Origin: Victivallis sp. Marseille-Q1083 | GTDB lineage: Bacteria > Verrucomicrobiota > Lentisphaeria > Victivallales > Victivallaceae | NCBI RefSeq assembly: GCF_903645315.1 | Contig: NZ_CAHJXL010000001.1 | Location: forward strand, 3,400,841-3,464,840 | Direction of reading: 5' to 3' | DNA: 64,000 nucleotides | Part shown: one piece after another, positions 63,442-64,000 of the stretch | How positions within the stretch are numbered: position 1 is the first letter of the stretch | How the letters are laid out: the number at the start of each line of letters is the position of its first letter | The notes under the pieces: model-generated | Databases searched by the model: none | What the model saw: only the letters and a program-made list of their open reading frames with translations | Told to the model about the DNA's origin: nothing | Position numbers and translations under genes: made by a program

Positions 63442-64000
63442 ACATGGGCCCCCTGCAGCGGGCTGTTCGGACAGCGGTTTTGCAGTTTGCAGTAATGGCA
63501 AGGGCAGAAATCGGCATCGGCTGCCTGAAAATAGACGCCGGCCCGGCTTTTGTTCGGCAGCATGTAGAGATTGTCGGTCAATTCGATGGCGAGAAATTGC
63601 CGCATCGGCTCCGGCATCGCCCGGAAGAGATCCCGCAGGCCGCTCAACGGCCAGATGCCTTCGTCGGTCGGTTCGATCGCCTTCAGATTGTCCACGGCCG
63701 GCAGCCGGTGGCGCAGCTCTTCGGAAACCTGGCGCAGCGCCTCGAATTTCAGGACGTCGAGCCAGTAATCGCGCAGCACGTCATCGCCGTCGCGGTGCAG
63801 TTTGTCCAACCGGTTGCCGCAACTGGCGGCAAATAGATACAGCGTATCGCCGGCGCACTGCCTGGCCAGCAGCGGTGAAACGAATACGGCGCCGGGCACG
63901 CTCAGACTTTGATGGCGGCGTTCGAGAATCGGCAGCGGCAGAAATGCCGCCCGCGGATCGGCGGCGGCGCCGGCCTGCTCCAGCAGTTTGGCAAATTCTT
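63438..64000 (-). CDS. Partial: protein resembling the B12-dependent methionine synthase activation domain
   Basis: The frame is open to the window edge, so the N-terminus is missing; at least 186 residues are seen. SVPGAVFVSPLLARQ, a helical segment, LTDNLYMLPNKSRAGVYF and the C-terminal cysteines CPCHYCKLQNRC follow the pattern of proteins with the MetH reactivation-domain fold and a C-terminal Cys cluster. These are common in anaerobes with corrinoid enzymes. The assignment is moderate. It overlaps the AraC start by 4 nt. Confidence 0.5.
   Translation of the reverse strand, partial: EFAKLLEQAGAAADPRAAFLPLPILERRHQSLSVPGAVFVSPLLARQCAGDTLYLFAASCGNRLDKLHRDGDDVLRDYWLDVLKFEALRQVSEELRHRLPAVDNLKAIEPTDEGIWPLSGLRDLFRAMPEPMRQFLAIELTDNLYMLPNKSRAGVYFQAADADFCPCHYCKLQNRCPNSPLQGAHV

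Overview
The window is about 64 kb of moderately GC-rich bacterial DNA. It carries two prepilin-like proteins with a C-terminal H-X9-DG box, secreted polysaccharide-active enzymes, GntR-headed regulators with sugar-binding-type sensor domains, a pyruvate:ferredoxin oxidoreductase and a glycyl-radical enzyme. Together these suggest an anaerobic, glycan-degrading member of the PVC superphylum, most likely Lentisphaerota (Victivallis-like). No rRNA or other phylogenetic marker was examined, so this placement is inference. No rRNA, tRNA or CRISPR array was recognised.

Layout. 0.4-5.3 kb: a large membrane hybrid histidine kinase behind a 35-codon leader ORF. 5.5-6.7 kb: an IS110-family element with a structured upstream region. 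6.9-12.0 kb: an AraC regulator divergent from a six-hairpin glycosidase-like enzyme, then an unusual glycyl-radical enzyme. 12.5-14.8 kb: a redox operon (membrane thioredoxin, RclA-like flavoprotein, ArsR regulator). 15-26.2 kb: an AT-rich accessory island of Rhs (YD-repeat) fragments, small putative tip and immunity genes, an ankyrin protein, a complete IS4-family element with terminal inverted repeats and a 9-bp target duplication, a decayed second IS, a second hybrid kinase and a flavin-type oxidase.

26.4-43.8 kb is mostly housekeeping: a cytosine-deaminase-like enzyme, hisA-thiL-tsaE, nifJ, purD, a release-factor-like protein, metY, an SDR, an M16 peptidase, and efp-epmA. 44.1-59.2 kb holds two parallel cassettes, each running GntR/LacI-type regulator, H-X9-DG pseudopilin, then secreted hydrolase(s). 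They are separated by an operon of DJ-1, tgt, a membrane protein, clpS and clpA, and by xerD. 59.4-64.0 kb carries uxaC, a ROK-kinase/MurQ-etherase fusion, an AraC regulator and a partial gene resembling the B12-dependent methionine synthase activation domain.

How it fits together: the regulators sense sugars or their breakdown products, and secreted enzymes attack polymers. UxaC and the ROK-MurQ fusion point to uronate and amino-sugar/muramate use. NifJ and the glycyl-radical enzyme fit fermentative carbon flow. The most unusual items are the duplicated regulator-pseudopilin-hydrolase cassettes, the ROK-MurQ fusion, the glycyl-radical enzyme with a diverged radical-site motif and no visible activase, and the eroded Rhs island with a reconstructable IS-split gene.
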